DNA of 64,000 bases from Kocuria carniphila (GCF_004136555.1 NZ_NOIT01000016.1:38645-102644); one strand, 5' to 3'; positions 29,601-39,618 are shown, numbered from the stretch's first letter. The notes: generated from the letters alone by a model not told the origin. Numbers and translations are program-made.

Positions 29601-30434
29601 ATGACTTCGCCTACCGATCCGTCACAAGAAAATTTCACACTGGTCGGAGAGCGATCCACCCCTGATACGGCCGTGGCCGATTCGGCTGCCGCGAACGTCG
29701 TGCGTTCCGACGGTCGCGCCGTGGACGAGCTGCGGCCCATCACCATCACTCGTGGCTGGTCCGATCAGGCCGAAGGCTCGGCCCTCATCGAATTCGGCGG
29801 CACCCGCGTGCTGTGCACCGCGTCCCTGACCGAAGGCGTTCCGCGCTGGCTCAAGGGCGAAGGTCGCGGCTGGGTCACGGCCGAGTACGCCATGTTGCCG
29901 CGCGCCACCTCTACTCGTTCGGCCCGCGAGTCCGTCAAGGGCAAGATCGGTGGCCGCACCCACGAGATCTCTCGACTGATCGGCCGCGCGCTGCGTTCCA
30001 TCATCGACCTCAAGGCCCTCGGCGAGAACACCGTGGTTCTGGACTGCGACGTGCTCCAAGCAGACGGCGGAACCCGTACTGCCGCGATCACCGGAGCATA
30101 CGTAGCTCTGGCCGAAGCGATTTCTTGGGCCCACGCCAACGGCGTGATCAAGCCCAACGTCAAGCCCCTGGTGGACACCGTCTCCGCGGTCTCCGTGGGC
30201 ATTATCGACGGCGTTCCCATGTTGGACCTGCCCTACGTTGAGGACGTCCGAGCGGAGACCGACATGAACGTGGTGGTCACCGGCTCCGGAGACTTCGTCG
30301 AGGTGCAGGGAACTGCGGAGGGCGCGCCCTTCAATCGACAAGAATTGGACGTCCTGCTGGACCTGGCGGTCGCGGGATGTGCGCAGCTGGCCACCATTCA
30401 GCAGGAAACGCTGGAGGCGGGCCGTGGACACTGA
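29601..30434 (+). CDS. rph: Ribonuclease PH
   Basis: A 277-residue phosphorolytic 3'-5' exoribonuclease that trims tRNA 3' ends. The core begins [19 protein letters not shown] near residue 36, after a polar leader longer than usual (about 35 residues). [17 protein letters not shown] and [22 protein letters not shown] are family signatures, with RXD-type phosphate-binding residues. It overlaps rdgB by 11 bases. If the leader were not translated an internal start would be needed, but the TAGGCT box supports the ATG at 29601. Confidence 0.95.
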   Translation: MTSPTDPSQENFTLVGERSTPDTAVADSAAANVVRSDGRAVDELRPITITRGWSDQAEGSALIEFGGTRVLCTASLTEGVPRWLKGEGRGWVTAEYAMLPRATSTRSARESVKGKIGGRTHEISRLIGRALRSIIDLKALGENTVVLDCDVLQADGGTRTAAITGAYVALAEAISWAHANGVIKPNVKPLVDTVSAVSVGIIDGVPMLDLPYVEDVRAETDMNVVVTGSGDFVEVQGTAEGAPFNRQELDVLLDLAVAGCAQLATIQQETLEAGRGH

Positions 30435-31107
30435 CCCGGAACCGGCCAGGATAGTCCTGGCCTCCAAGAACCAGGGCAAGGTTCGCGAGCTCCAAGCCAT
30501 GGTCGCCGCGGCCGTGCCTGATCTCGACGCCGCCACGGCAGTGGTCGACGCGCGCGCTGCTGGGCTGAGCGACGTCGTCGAGGACGGCGTGAGTTTCGCC
30601 GAAAACGCGCTGCTCAAGGCACGCGCCGCCGCCCGCGAATCGGGACTTGTTGCGCTCGCGGACGATTCCGGGCTGGCCGTGGACGTCATGGGAGGTGCCC
30701 CGGGAATCTTCTCGGCGCGTTGGTCCGGCCGCCACGGTGATGACACGGCCAACCTGAATTTGCTCCTGGCACAACTGGGAGATGTTCCCGATGACCACCG
30801 AAGCGCACAGTTCGTGTGCGCCGCCGCCGTGGTGACCCCCGGCGGAGCGGAACACGTGGTGTTGGGAGAATTCCCCGGGATGATCCTTCGGGAACCGGTG
30901 GGTGAGCACGGGTTCGGTTACGACCCGATCTTCGCCCCGGACGGTTATGACGGGTTGAGCTGCGCCCAACTGAGCCCGGAGGAGAAGAACCGGGTCAGTC
31001 ATCGTGCGCGGGCCATGAACGCTGTGCTGCCGCACCTCGTGGCGGCACTGGAAGAACAGGACGATCCGGCCGGGGATGATCGACCGCGGCCGGGCTCGGG
31101 GGACTGA
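30424..31107 (+). CDS. rdgB: XTP/dITP pyrophosphatase (RdgB/HAM1)
   Basis: A 227-residue house-cleaning enzyme hydrolysing non-canonical purine triphosphates to prevent their incorporation into [17 protein letters not shown] is the nucleotide-binding start, [24 protein letters not shown] holds the catalytic acidic residues, and GFGYDPIF plus RVSHRARAM complete the pocket. The GTG start inside rph follows GGAGG. The Asp/Pro-rich C-terminal tail after residue 210 is not part of the fold. Confidence 0.95.
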   Translation: MDTDPEPARIVLASKNQGKVRELQAMVAAAVPDLDAATAVVDARAAGLSDVVEDGVSFAENALLKARAAARESGLVALADDSGLAVDVMGGAPGIFSARWSGRHGDDTANLNLLLAQLGDVPDDHRSAQFVCAAAVVTPGGAEHVVLGEFPGMILREPVGEHGFGYDPIFAPDGYDGLSCAQLSPEEKNRVSHRARAMNAVLPHLVAALEEQDDPAGDDRPRPGSGD

Positions 31108-31110
31108 GTC

Positions 31111-31971
31111 ATGAGATTCGCATGCGGACATCTTCCGTTCGCCGACGCCGTTGACGCGGTGCTGGCCGAAGCGGGAGTCAGCGTGGACCGTGCCGATTGG
31201 GAGGTGCACGCGGGAGGTTCCGCGCACATCGTGGTGAATGCGGGGCACGTGATGAGCGTGCGCATTGCCAAGAACCCTACGTCGGGAGAGAACGTGCGAC
31301 GTCGCGTGCGAGCGTTGTCGTTGTTGCCCGACTTCGATTTCGCGGTGCCGCAGCCGTTGACGCGGGTGCTCAATGTCGGGCGGTACACGGCCGTGGGCAT
31401 GACCTGGTTGCCGGGGACCACTCGCGATCCCGGCCCGGTGTCGCCGAGTATTCTGGGCAGCGTGCTGGACCAATTACGTTCGGCAGAGGTCTCGGAGGCG
31501 GCGCCGTGGTTGGACCGTCCTGGGCAGCACTGGGGTGGTCATCGCCGTCGCCATGTGTTGCTCGACCAGGTGATCCCGCGTTTGATTCCGAGCAATCGTC
31601 CGCGCGCGTTGGAAGCCATCCAGGACTTGGTGGATCTGGAAACGGTGGAACCGAAACTCGTTCACGGCGACCTCATGGGTAACAACATGCTCTGGGAGGA
31701 CGACCGGCTGGTGGGAGTCATCGACTGGGATCACGCGTGCGTGTCCGATCCCGCGTACGACACCGCGTCGCTGGGGTTGTGGTTCGGGTGGGACAGTGTT
31801 CGTCACGCTACGACACCGGAGGACTTCGAGCGTGCGCAGCTGCATTCGAGGATCTTCCCGCTGCAGGCGGTCGCCTACGCGATCCACCATGAACTGGACA
31901 TCGCGCAGATCAACCAGGCGGTGGAAAAGGCTGACGACTGGTACGAAGCACACGCATCGGTCCACGCCTGA
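31111..31971 (+). CDS. Aminoglycoside phosphotransferase-fold (APH) kinase-like protein
   Basis: A 286-residue protein kinase-like fold. The Brenner motif is LVHGDLMGNNMLW near residue 188 and the DFG-equivalent is GVIDWDHACVSDP near 208. The N-lobe has RIAKNP as the probable ATP-binding Lys. It begins three bases after rdgB and is probably part of the same operon. The family includes antibiotic, choline and macrolide kinases; without close family markers the substrate is undetermined, and a resistance role should not be assumed. Confidence 0.8.
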   Translation: MRFACGHLPFADAVDAVLAEAGVSVDRADWEVHAGGSAHIVVNAGHVMSVRIAKNPTSGENVRRRVRALSLLPDFDFAVPQPLTRVLNVGRYTAVGMTWLPGTTRDPGPVSPSILGSVLDQLRSAEVSEAAPWLDRPGQHWGGHRRRHVLLDQVIPRLIPSNRPRALEAIQDLVDLETVEPKLVHGDLMGNNMLWEDDRLVGVIDWDHACVSDPAYDTASLGLWFGWDSVRHATTPEDFERAQLHSRIFPLQAVAYAIHHELDIAQINQAVEKADDWYEAHASVHA

Positions 31972-32042
31972 GCCAACACCACCCAGCAAGGTCACAGTGG
32001 CGGCAATGACCAGTCCGTGGCCAGCGTGTCTGAGGCGAGCAG

Positions 32043-32048
32043 TAGCCT
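32043..32048 (+). promoter_or_regulatory. -10 box of leaderless exonuclease promoter
   Basis: TAGCCT ends six bases before the GTG at 32055. Confidence 0.6.
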
Positions 32049-32054
32049 GTCACC

Positions 32055-32636
32055 GTGCCCGTCAGTTTCACAGCCATAGATTTCGAAACAGCCAACCGTA
32101 GCTTCGCATCCGCCTGCGCCGTGGGCGTAGTTCGCGTGGCGGACGGCCAGGTCGCTGATACCCAGTACTCGCTTTTGCGTCCGCCGCCGGGCCACGATCA
32201 TTTTGAGCTGGGGAATATCAGGGTCCACGGTATTCGGCCAACGGACGTGGTGGGCGCACCGTCGTACGGCCAGTACTGGCGATGGCTCGTGGACCGGCTC
32301 GAGACGGACGATCCGGACGGGATTCTGGTGGCCCACAATGCGGTTTTCGACACCGGCGTGATCCGGGCCGCCAATCAAGCGGTGGGCGAACCAGCACGTC
32401 CGTGGCGCTATGCGTGCAGTTTGCGCCTGTCCCGTGCGGCCTACCAGTTGAGATCGTACTCACTCCCGGCCGTGTCGCACGCCGTGGGAGTCCCGCTGGA
32501 GAATCACCACAACGCGCTGGCCGACGCCCAGGCGTGCGCGGGCATCGTGATGGACCTGGCTCGTCGTAGCGCCGCCGAGTCCATGGAGGAACTCGCGGCT
32601 CACTACGGCACCAAAATCCTCAGCGCCCAGCTCTAG
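32055..32636 (+). CDS. DnaQ-like (DEDDh) 3'-5' exonuclease
   Basis: A 193-residue exonuclease of the polymerase III epsilon superfamily. Exo I is AIDFETANRS (Asp9, Glu11), Exo II lies in VAHNAVFDTGV, and Exo III is HHNALADAQACAG with the catalytic His and Asp. No polymerase or BRCT domain is attached, so it is probably a stand-alone nuclease in DNA or RNA maintenance. It is probably transcribed on its own from the leaderless promoter just upstream. Confidence 0.88.
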   Translation: MPVSFTAIDFETANRSFASACAVGVVRVADGQVADTQYSLLRPPPGHDHFELGNIRVHGIRPTDVVGAPSYGQYWRWLVDRLETDDPDGILVAHNAVFDTGVIRAANQAVGEPARPWRYACSLRLSRAAYQLRSYSLPAVSHAVGVPLENHHNALADAQACAGIVMDLARRSAAESMEELAAHYGTKILSAQL

Positions 32637-32687
32637 ACCACCGGTTCGCAGCGACCGATTAATGGCTCGGGGCCGCGACGCGGTGCG

Positions 32688-33728
32688 TCACGGGCACCAG
32701 CGATCGCACCACTGGCATGCCAGTACGTCGAGTTCTGTGACCACGGCCCCGTCGTCGGTCGGAACGCTCGTGGTTCCCCAGCGGGCCGCGATCACCGCGG
32801 CTGCCACGGAACGCGCAGCTTCTGACGTGGCCGGATGCCCGTTGATCAGGTCGAGCGCGCGCGCCACGGTGCCTTGCGGGTCCTGGTTGCCGGCGTCATC
32901 GACCTGGGCAACTTTTGCAGCGGCCAACCCGAGTGCCAACGCCGACGACGCCGCGGTGCCGTCCGTCACCGCACGCGACAACGCGCCGTCGGCGGATCCG
33001 AGTTCCGCGCGATCCGTGACCTTCGAGACCATCCGCAGCAGTGCGTTGGTCTTCGGTGCGGGGCGAGTCATGCCGGCGCAGACCTCGATCACGGCCGCGA
33101 GGATGTGGGAGACATCCGCGTTCGTCTCGCGGGCCCTGACACTCGCGTGGATCGAGAGCGCGGTGGCGACCGCGGCCGTCTGTGCCTCGGGGTCGCCGTG
33201 AGTGATGGCCGCGGCATCGACCACGAGTGGAACGAGTGCCTTCCAACCGAGATTGGGGACCAAACCGTAGGGGATGCTGCGCGTTAGGACTTCGGGGCTG
33301 TTCGTCGTCGGGTCGATAGGGCGGACCACTTCACCGAACTCTCCGGTGGCCAGGACGGTGAAGCTGTCACCGTGGGGAGTTCCGGGGCTGGCGAGCAAAG
33401 GAAAATCACTCTCGAAGTCACGGGCCGGAGGTACCGGGGAGCTTGCCGGAGGCCGGGCACCGGCGGCCCGTGCCCACCGAAGATAGGAAAGCCACGCGCA
33501 GGCCGTGGGATCGGCGGAGAGACCGTCATTGGCCCATTCGGCCACTTCATTGAGGGCGTCGGCGGTTCGCGCGGCCAACTGGGCAAGCTCACCGGGTTCA
33601 TCAGCGGCCGAGAGGGACGCGACGGCCAGACTCCGGAACACCGCAGTCACCGAGTCGCGGTAGGTGTCATGGGCCGGGGCAATGCCGCGGTCGGGGGAGA
33701 GCAGCTGCGAGGAAGTGGAGTCGGGCAT
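32688..33728 (-). CDS. ADP-ribosylglycohydrolase (DraG)-like protein
   Basis: A 346-residue all-helical protein. WANDGLSADPTACAWLSYLRW near residue 65, RSIPYGL near 150 and AAITHGDPEAQTAAVATAL near 172 are the landmarks of actinobacterial ADP-ribosylglycohydrolase-family proteins. The clear N-terminal DD metal site of classic DraG enzymes is not evident, so hydrolase activity is uncertain. It is transcribed divergently from sbcD. Family assignment rests on these motifs only. Confidence 0.65.
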   Translation of the reverse strand: MPDSTSSQLLSPDRGIAPAHDTYRDSVTAVFRSLAVASLSAADEPGELAQLAARTADALNEVAEWANDGLSADPTACAWLSYLRWARAAGARPPASSPVPPARDFESDFPLLASPGTPHGDSFTVLATGEFGEVVRPIDPTTNSPEVLTRSIPYGLVPNLGWKALVPLVVDAAAITHGDPEAQTAAVATALSIHASVRARETNADVSHILAAVIEVCAGMTRPAPKTNALLRMVSKVTDRAELGSADGALSRAVTDGTAASSALALGLAAAKVAQVDDAGNQDPQGTVARALDLINGHPATSEAARSVAAAVIAARWGTTSVPTDDGAVVTELDVLACQWCDRWCP

Positions 33729-33735
33729 GCCACCG

Positions 33736-33741
33736 AGTCTA
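33736..33741 (-). promoter_or_regulatory. -10 box of leaderless DraG-like gene promoter
   Basis: TAGACT on the minus strand, seven bases before the ATG at 33728; back-to-back with the sbcD promoter. Confidence 0.6.
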
Positions 33742-33781
33742 TGTGAGTCATGCGCGCCCTATGCGTGTCGGGGCGGGCGGA

Positions 33782-33787
33782 TAGATT
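33782..33787 (+). promoter_or_regulatory. -10 box of leaderless sbcD promoter
   Basis: TAGATT ends seven bases before the ATG at 33795, with no ribosome site between. Confidence 0.6.
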
Positions 33788-33794
33788 GACGATC

Positions 33795-35033
33795 ATGAGG
33801 TTTTTACACACGTCCGACTGGCACTTGGGTCGCACCTTTCACGGCGTTGACGTCCTGGACGTCCAGTCCCGGGCCATGGACGAGATCGTCCACTGGGTGA
33901 CGGAGCATCGAGTCGATGCCGTGCTGATTTCCGGTGACGTGTACGACCGCGCTCAACCGCGCACAGAAGTCGTAGAGCTGCTCAACACCACGCTGGCCAA
34001 GATTCGGCGCGCCGGAGCGTACGTGGTGGTGACGAGCGGAAATCACGATTCAGCCGCCAGGCTCGGTTTCGGCGCGGAAATCATGGCCCACGGTGGCGTG
34101 TTCCTCCGGACCCGCCTGGATCACGCCTCCCGCCCGGTGCTCTTCACCGAAGATGAGTCGGGAGTGGGAGTCACGGACACGGCGCTCTCGGGTGGTACCG
34201 GGAGCTCCGAGAAGCAGGGAACGGCGGAGTCTAGCCAGGCAGGAGAGAACGCGGTTGCGGTATACGGCATCCCGTACCTGGAACCTCGGTCCGTGGCTCC
34301 TGGGTTGGAGTGCCAGGCCACGCATCAGGCGGTTCTCCAGACCGTTGCACGTACTACCACGGAGGACCTCGCGCAGCGCCGCGACACCAGAGGTGTCGTG
34401 ATGGCGCACGCCTTCGTCACGGGGGCGGCGGCCACGGAGTCCGAACGCATCATTGATTCCGGCGGTCTGGGCACGGTGAGCGCCGATGTCTTCGATTCCC
34501 ATGATTACGCTGCACTGGGACACATCCACAGACGGCAGACCATTCGCGAGTCCGTGCGCTACAGCGGGTCACCCGTGGCGTATTCGTTTTCGGAAACCGG
34601 GCAGTCCAAGGGAGCCTGGCTCGTGGAGTTCACGGCCGGGAATGAACCGGAAGTGCTACCTCTCGATCACCGGGCGGGCCTGCACCTGGCCCAGCTGCGC
34701 GGTCACTTGGAGGACTTGCTGCGCGATCCCGAGCACTCAGATGCCGAGTCGGCATGGTGCCAGGTGGTCCTCACCGATTCCGAACGACCAGCAGCGGCCA
34801 TGGATCGAATTCGCACCAGATTCTCCCAGACCGTGGAACTTCGGTGGGAGCCGGAAGGCGGCCGGGCGCAACCCCAGCCCAGTTACAGTGCCCGCGTGAG
34901 AACGGCCGAAAATCCGGAATCACTGTGCGCCTCGTTCTTCGACCACGTGAGACAGCGGTCCGTGACGGATCCGGAGCGCGCGGACATTGCCGCTGCAGTG
35001 GGTACCGCACAATCGGATGCACGGTCGGAGTAG
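33795..35033 (+). CDS. sbcD: Exonuclease SbcCD subunit D (Mre11-type nuclease)
   Basis: A 412-residue calcineurin-fold nuclease. The manganese-binding motifs appear in order: HTSDWHLGRTF (residues about 5-15), ISGDVYDRAQP, VTSGNHDSAARL, MAHAFVTG and ALGHIHRRQ. With SbcC it opens DNA hairpins and processes double-strand ends. A Ser/Gly/Glu-rich insert around residues 125-155 is unusual but lies in a variable loop. sbcC starts 12 bases downstream. Confidence 0.95.
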   Translation: MRFLHTSDWHLGRTFHGVDVLDVQSRAMDEIVHWVTEHRVDAVLISGDVYDRAQPRTEVVELLNTTLAKIRRAGAYVVVTSGNHDSAARLGFGAEIMAHGGVFLRTRLDHASRPVLFTEDESGVGVTDTALSGGTGSSEKQGTAESSQAGENAVAVYGIPYLEPRSVAPGLECQATHQAVLQTVARTTTEDLAQRRDTRGVVMAHAFVTGAAATESERIIDSGGLGTVSADVFDSHDYAALGHIHRRQTIRESVRYSGSPVAYSFSETGQSKGAWLVEFTAGNEPEVLPLDHRAGLHLAQLRGHLEDLLRDPEHSDAESAWCQVVLTDSERPAAAMDRIRTRFSQTVELRWEPEGGRAQPQPSYSARVRTAENPESLCASFFDHVRQRSVTDPERADIAAAVGTAQSDARSE

Positions 35034-35045
35034 GCGGAAACTAAT

Positions 35046-38000
35046 ATGAAATTGCATCGTTTGGAGATCACCGCGTTCGGCCCGTTTGCCGGTCACGAAG
35101 TGGTGGAGTTCGATCAGCTCAACGAGGCCGGGGTGTTCCTGCTCAATGGCGAGACGGGTGCCGGAAAGACCAGTGTGCTGGACGCGATTTGTTTCGCGCT
35201 GTACTCATCTGCTCCCACCACCGTGGCCATGGGTGGGCGGAAACCGGTCCACAGCGATCACGCGGAACCGGACACGGCCCCATTGGTCGAACTGGAGTTC
35301 TCATCGGGTGGTCGGCGCTGGTGCATCAGCCGTTCGCCCGCCTGGAGCAAACCGTCAAGCCGGGCGGCGTCGGGCTGGACGGAACTGCACGCCAAGGTGC
35401 TGTTGCGTGAATGGGTGGACGGCCAGTGGCTGGAACGTGGTCATCGCCCGGACGAGGTGGGGCAGACCATCGAACACGTGATCGGGTTGAACCGGGAACA
35501 ATTCACCCAGGTGATGATGCTGCCGCAGGGCCGGTTTGCGCAGTTCTTGCGGGCCGGGTCCAAGGAACGGGAGAAGTTACTCGAGACCCTGTTCGGAACC
35601 GATATTTATCCGCGCATTCAGCAGGAACTCAAGGACCGGGCCGCGAACAGTCAGGCGGAGCTCGATGCTCTCCGGGTCGAGCAGCAACGGGACCTCGAAC
35701 GCGTCACGCAAATGGATGCGCAGTTCGGAGAAGTTATCGGGGGCTTGCCATCGGGAACGGTGACAATTCCCAGGTCCCCTTCCCACGGTGCTGGTGCTGA
35801 ATCGGCCGAGGACTCCACGACCGTCTCAGAACGGGAGCTGGACGATGCACCGGCGGAACACCAGCCGGTCACGGTCACGGACCTGTGTGAGCGCCTTTCC
35901 ACGGCCGCGGGGGAATTGGACTCCGCCCGCGAAGCGATTTCGGTCCGGCAGGTCCGAGCCTCGGACAGGGCTCGGGAACTGGCTCAGCGGCTTCAGAACA
36001 TCGAGCGCCACGATCGACTGACGGCAGCCCTCGAGCAGCTCCGCTCAGAAAAGGACACGGTCACCACTCGAGAGGCTGCGCTGACGCGGCACCGGGCGGC
36101 GCAGAAACTCAGGGGTTTCGTGACGTCCGTCGAGACTGCCCGAGCGGCGTCGGAGGAGGCCAAGAACTCGTTCGAGACCTCGCGAGAAGTGTTCTCGGAG
36201 ACCTCATCCGATCTCGAACGGTTCCGGAGAGTCCTCGGGACCGCGACCACGGCGCTGGATGAATGGATCGACCACGGTCAGGATCTGGCTGCCGTGCGTG
36301 ACGCGGCTGTCAGCGCTCGCCAAACGGCTGAGCAGGCGTTGGACGTCGACGCATCTGTCGGCTCGGCGCAACGCGCTCTCCGCGAGGTCGAGCACCAGGT
36401 GACGCAGCGAAGCGCGCGGCGACGAAGCGTCGAAGACCGCTTGGACGGCGCCGTCGAACAACGTGTTGCGGTCGAGCAGACCGCGACGGAACTGCGGTTG
36501 GCCACGCAGGACGCGGGAATGATCAGGGACCGTCACTCTCGAGCTCAGCAGACGCTGAAAGCGTCGGAAGAATTCCAGGGCCTGGCTCGGCAACGTGATG
36601 CCCAGGGGGAGCGCTACCGGACGGCCGAGGACAACCGCCGCGCGGCGGCCCGCCGCGTGGAGGACCTCGAAACCCAGCGCTTCGCCTCCGCGGCGGCAAC
36701 CCTCGCTGCCGCCCTGCATAACGATGCACCGTGTCCCGTGTGTGGCTCCAGGGTGCACCCCGAACCGGCGGATCAGGAACAGGGCCAAGATGTCACGGAA
36801 CACATGCTCACCGCGGCGCGATCCACTCGAGACCAGGCGCAGTCCGCAGCAGATCAGGCACATGCCAGCTGGCAAGAAGCTCAGCACCGCGCGGCGCAGG
36901 CACTCGGAGCGGGTGCGCAGGAGGACATTGATTCCGCGCGAGAGACGGCCGAGAAGTACGCCGCGGCGGTTCGCCAGCTCGACACGCACCTCGAAACTCT
37001 CAGCAAGACCGAGCAGGAACTGGCCGAACTGGATCGGAAGATCCAGGAATCCCGGGAAACCTTGCGGGAAATCGAGCTGCAGGCCGAACGCGATGAAACA
37101 CGCCGGGAATCGTTGAGCATCCAACTCGACCGGGCTAGCGAGCACTTGGAGCGCGAACTGTTCGGCTTCGAATCGGTGAAGCAGCGTATGGGTGCGGCTC
37201 GGGATCTAGTGGCCGCAGTGTCGGAGGTGGACAAGGCCCAACGGCGCGTCGACCGCGCAGACCAGGAGCTCGACTACGCGCGGCACACACTGGCATCGGA
37301 ACTCGAGGACTCACCCTTCGCCAATTCCCAGGAGGTCAACTCGGCACTTGTGGATCACACGCGGGCCGAGCAGATCGAGACCTGGCTCAACGAGTATCGC
37401 GAGCAATGGGGAAAGATCACCGCAGAGCTCGCCACGGAGGTCATGACCGCAACGTCCCTGTTGACCCCGGAGGAACGAGCGGAAACCACGTCCGAAACGG
37501 TGATGCACGCGAAACGGACCGGCGAGGAACTGGCCGCACAGCGAGATCACATCACGGCGGTGTCGGGAACGGTTGCCGCGTTGAAGCGTTCCGCGGTGGA
37601 CCTGTCGCGTACTGGCGGGCAACGCAGCGAAGCCCTGGCCCGTGTGCAGGAACAGGCCGAACGGCTCGCAGGCCTCTCCGCGGTGGCCAACGGGCTCTCC
37701 ACCGACAACAGTCTTCGCATGACACTCACCTCGTTCGTGCTGGCCGCGAAATTGGAACACGTGGCCGCCGTTGCCTCCGAACACCTGCAGCACATGTCCT
37801 CGGGTCGTTTCAGCTTGATCCACACGGACCAGGCAAAGGGCGGCGGGAAGGCAGGGCTCGGCCTGGAAGTGGATGATTCCTGGACCGGCATCAAACGCGG
37901 AACGGAAACGCTGTCCGGCGGAGAATCGTTCTTCACCTCTTTGGCCCTGGCCCTCGCGCTCGCAGACGTGGTGCGAGCTGCGGCCGGCGGTCAGGACATG

Positions 38001-38219
38001 GACACCTTGTTCGTGGACGAAGGCTTCGGTTCCTTGGACGAGGACACCCTGGAACAAGTTCTGGAGACCATTGACGGCCTCAGACAGAATGGGCGCGTCA
38101 TCGGTCTGGTGTCCCATGTGGCGGAGATGAAACAACGCATCGGTACTCAACTGGTCGTGACCAAGACTCCCAAGGGGTCACACCTGCGCGTCATGACCGG
38201 TCTGGAAACGAACGCGTAG
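35046..38219 (+). CDS. sbcC: Exonuclease SbcCD subunit C (Rad50-type ATPase)
   Basis: A 1057-residue SMC-like protein. Walker A NGETGAGKTSVL is near residue 36, long Glu/Arg/Ala-rich coiled-coil arms lie on either side of the zinc hook CPVCGS (Cys563, Cys566), and the C-terminal half has LSGGESFFTSLALALALADV and TLFVDEGFGSLDED (Walker B). ATP-driven movements of the arms control SbcD. The gene overlaps nothing; its TAG stop is also part of the next gene's putative -10 box. Confidence 0.96.
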   Translation: MKLHRLEITAFGPFAGHEVVEFDQLNEAGVFLLNGETGAGKTSVLDAICFALYSSAPTTVAMGGRKPVHSDHAEPDTAPLVELEFSSGGRRWCISRSPAWSKPSSRAASGWTELHAKVLLREWVDGQWLERGHRPDEVGQTIEHVIGLNREQFTQVMMLPQGRFAQFLRAGSKEREKLLETLFGTDIYPRIQQELKDRAANSQAELDALRVEQQRDLERVTQMDAQFGEVIGGLPSGTVTIPRSPSHGAGAESAEDSTTVSERELDDAPAEHQPVTVTDLCERLSTAAGELDSAREAISVRQVRASDRARELAQRLQNIERHDRLTAALEQLRSEKDTVTTREAALTRHRAAQKLRGFVTSVETARAASEEAKNSFETSREVFSETSSDLERFRRVLGTATTALDEWIDHGQDLAAVRDAAVSARQTAEQALDVDASVGSAQRALREVEHQVTQRSARRRSVEDRLDGAVEQRVAVEQTATELRLATQDAGMIRDRHSRAQQTLKASEEFQGLARQRDAQGERYRTAEDNRRAAARRVEDLETQRFASAAATLAAALHNDAPCPVCGSRVHPEPADQEQGQDVTEHMLTAARSTRDQAQSAADQAHASWQEAQHRAAQALGAGAQEDIDSARETAEKYAAAVRQLDTHLETLSKTEQELAELDRKIQESRETLREIELQAERDETRRESLSIQLDRASEHLERELFGFESVKQRMGAARDLVAAVSEVDKAQRRVDRADQELDYARHTLASELEDSPFANSQEVNSALVDHTRAEQIETWLNEYREQWGKITAELATEVMTATSLLTPEERAETTSETVMHAKRTGEELAAQRDHITAVSGTVAALKRSAVDLSRTGGQRSEALARVQEQAERLAGLSAVANGLSTDNSLRMTLTSFVLAAKLEHVAAVASEHLQHMSSGRFSLIHTDQAKGGGKAGLGLEVDDSWTGIKRGTETLSGGESFFTSLALALALADVVRAAAGGQDMDTLFVDEGFGSLDEDTLEQVLETIDGLRQNGRVIGLVSHVAEMKQRIGTQLVVTKTPKGSHLRVMTGLETNA

Positions 38220-38222
38220 GCT
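38217..38222 (+). promoter_or_regulatory. -10 box of leaderless MFS transporter promoter, overlapping the sbcC stop codon
   Basis: TAGGCT, whose TAG is the sbcC stop codon, ends six bases before the GTG at 38229. Confidence 0.5.
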
Positions 38223-38228
38223 GATGCC

Positions 38229-39530
38229 GTGAGTTCCTCAGTGCCTGCGCCCTCGCCCATCACCTCCAAATCGGCACCTGAGCTGATCAGAGATGTCCAG
38301 GTGCTCAACGGGCTGGGTGGGCGCGGCCTGACCTGGATCACGTTGGCGCTGCGCCTGCCGCAAGTGCTGGCCCCGCTCGGCGTGATTACGTGGGTGGCAA
38401 CCCAGACGGCTTCGCCCTGGGCGGCTGCCCTGAGTTCCGCAGCAGTGTGCCTGGGGAGTGCACTGTGCGGCGTTCTCATGACCTTCTTTGTCAACGTTCC
38501 CTGGCGGCAATGGGGCATGGTGGTGCTGGCACTGCTGCAGGGCATGGTCATGTGGCTGCTGCCGTTGGCGCCCATTGAATCCGTGCCCACGGGGATCGAC
38601 AGTCTGGGAATGTTCCTGCCGTTCTTCTTCGCGGGTTTGTCGTTGGCCCCGCAGGGCCTGGTGTGTCGAATCCGCTGGAACTCCCTCCTGGAACATCGCC
38701 AACGCGCGGATTTGTTGCCCACTGCCATGCGAGCGGAGTCCGTGAGCGAGGCCATGTCGGTGGTCACCGGTGCCGCTATCACCGGATTGATCGCGACCAC
38801 GGCCGGTCCCCAAACGGTATTGCGTGTTTCCGCTGTGCTCTCGGTGGTCATGATCACCATCTTCATGCTGCACCCCTCCGCGAGGCTCAAACAGCCGGTT
38901 CTCACGGTCTCGCTCCGGGATAGTTCGGAGCGGCTGCAACAGGCCCGACGCTGGTCCGCTCAACGATTGCGCTCCATGTTGGTGGTCGGTTGCGGTGGGC
39001 TCGGCGCGTTACTCGGGGCAATCCAAGGGTGTCTGGTGGTGTTTGCCGTGTCGGTGGACATCGTGCCGTCAATGGGTGCCCTCTACGCCTTCTTGGGTCT
39101 GACATCCGCTATCGCAGCTGTGGTGACCGTGTCCTGGCGTACCAGGGTCCGTCCGTGGAATCTCTGGATCCTCTATTCCACGGCCGCCCTCTTGGCTTCC
39201 ATGATGTTGTCCACGCCGTCCGGGGCCTTCGGATTCGCAGTGGTGCTGGCCTTGATCGGATTGTGCATCGGTCCCAGTCTGCTGTGTCTCTATGGACTCG
39301 CGGCGTATGCCGCACCCGAGGACATGTACAGCGGGCTCGTCTCGAGGATGACTGCGGCGACCTCAGCCGGTATGGCCCTGGGCCTGGTGCTCAGCGCGTA
39401 CTTCGGCGTCCGCTACGACTACATTTCGGCCGCGCTCGTGCCCGTCTCGGTGGCATTGATTCCCTTGGCCGGATCCCTTGTGTTCATCTACATCTGGCGT
39501 AGGTCACCGCTGTCCAGCCCGCACACCTGA
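38229..39530 (+). CDS. Major facilitator superfamily-like transporter
   Basis: A 433-residue integral membrane protein with about 12 hydrophobic segments and short loops, compatible with an MFS permease. VLNGLGGRGLTWITLALRLPQ precedes the first helix, and a central loop near residues 215-245 (RDSSERLQQARRW) separates the two halves. No substrate motif is recognised. It lies 10 bp after sbcC but may have its own leaderless promoter. It could equally belong to another polytopic family. Confidence 0.7.
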   Translation: MSSSVPAPSPITSKSAPELIRDVQVLNGLGGRGLTWITLALRLPQVLAPLGVITWVATQTASPWAAALSSAAVCLGSALCGVLMTFFVNVPWRQWGMVVLALLQGMVMWLLPLAPIESVPTGIDSLGMFLPFFFAGLSLAPQGLVCRIRWNSLLEHRQRADLLPTAMRAESVSEAMSVVTGAAITGLIATTAGPQTVLRVSAVLSVVMITIFMLHPSARLKQPVLTVSLRDSSERLQQARRWSAQRLRSMLVVGCGGLGALLGAIQGCLVVFAVSVDIVPSMGALYAFLGLTSAIAAVVTVSWRTRVRPWNLWILYSTAALLASMMLSTPSGAFGFAVVLALIGLCIGPSLLCLYGLAAYAAPEDMYSGLVSRMTAATSAGMALGLVLSAYFGVRYDYISAALVPVSVALIPLAGSLVFIYIWRRSPLSSPHT

Positions 39531-39555
39531 GACCGACGGCCGCGATGGCAGAGAA

Positions 39556-39592
39556 AACAGCGCTGCAGCCGACGATCGGCTGCAGCGCTGTT
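39556..39592. terminator. Bidirectional hairpin between MFS gene and MBL hydrolase
   Basis: AACAGCGCTGCAGCCGA pairs perfectly with its complement around a three-base loop, flanked by AAAA on the left and TT on the right. It lies between convergent genes. Confidence 0.8.
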
Positions 39593-39618
39593 CGCTACCT
39601 GGCACCGAATGAGCGGGC

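Noticed and set aside
31111..31971. Aminoglycoside resistance gene
   Set aside because: Only the general kinase-fold motifs are present; the gene belongs to a housekeeping operon with no mobile or resistance context.
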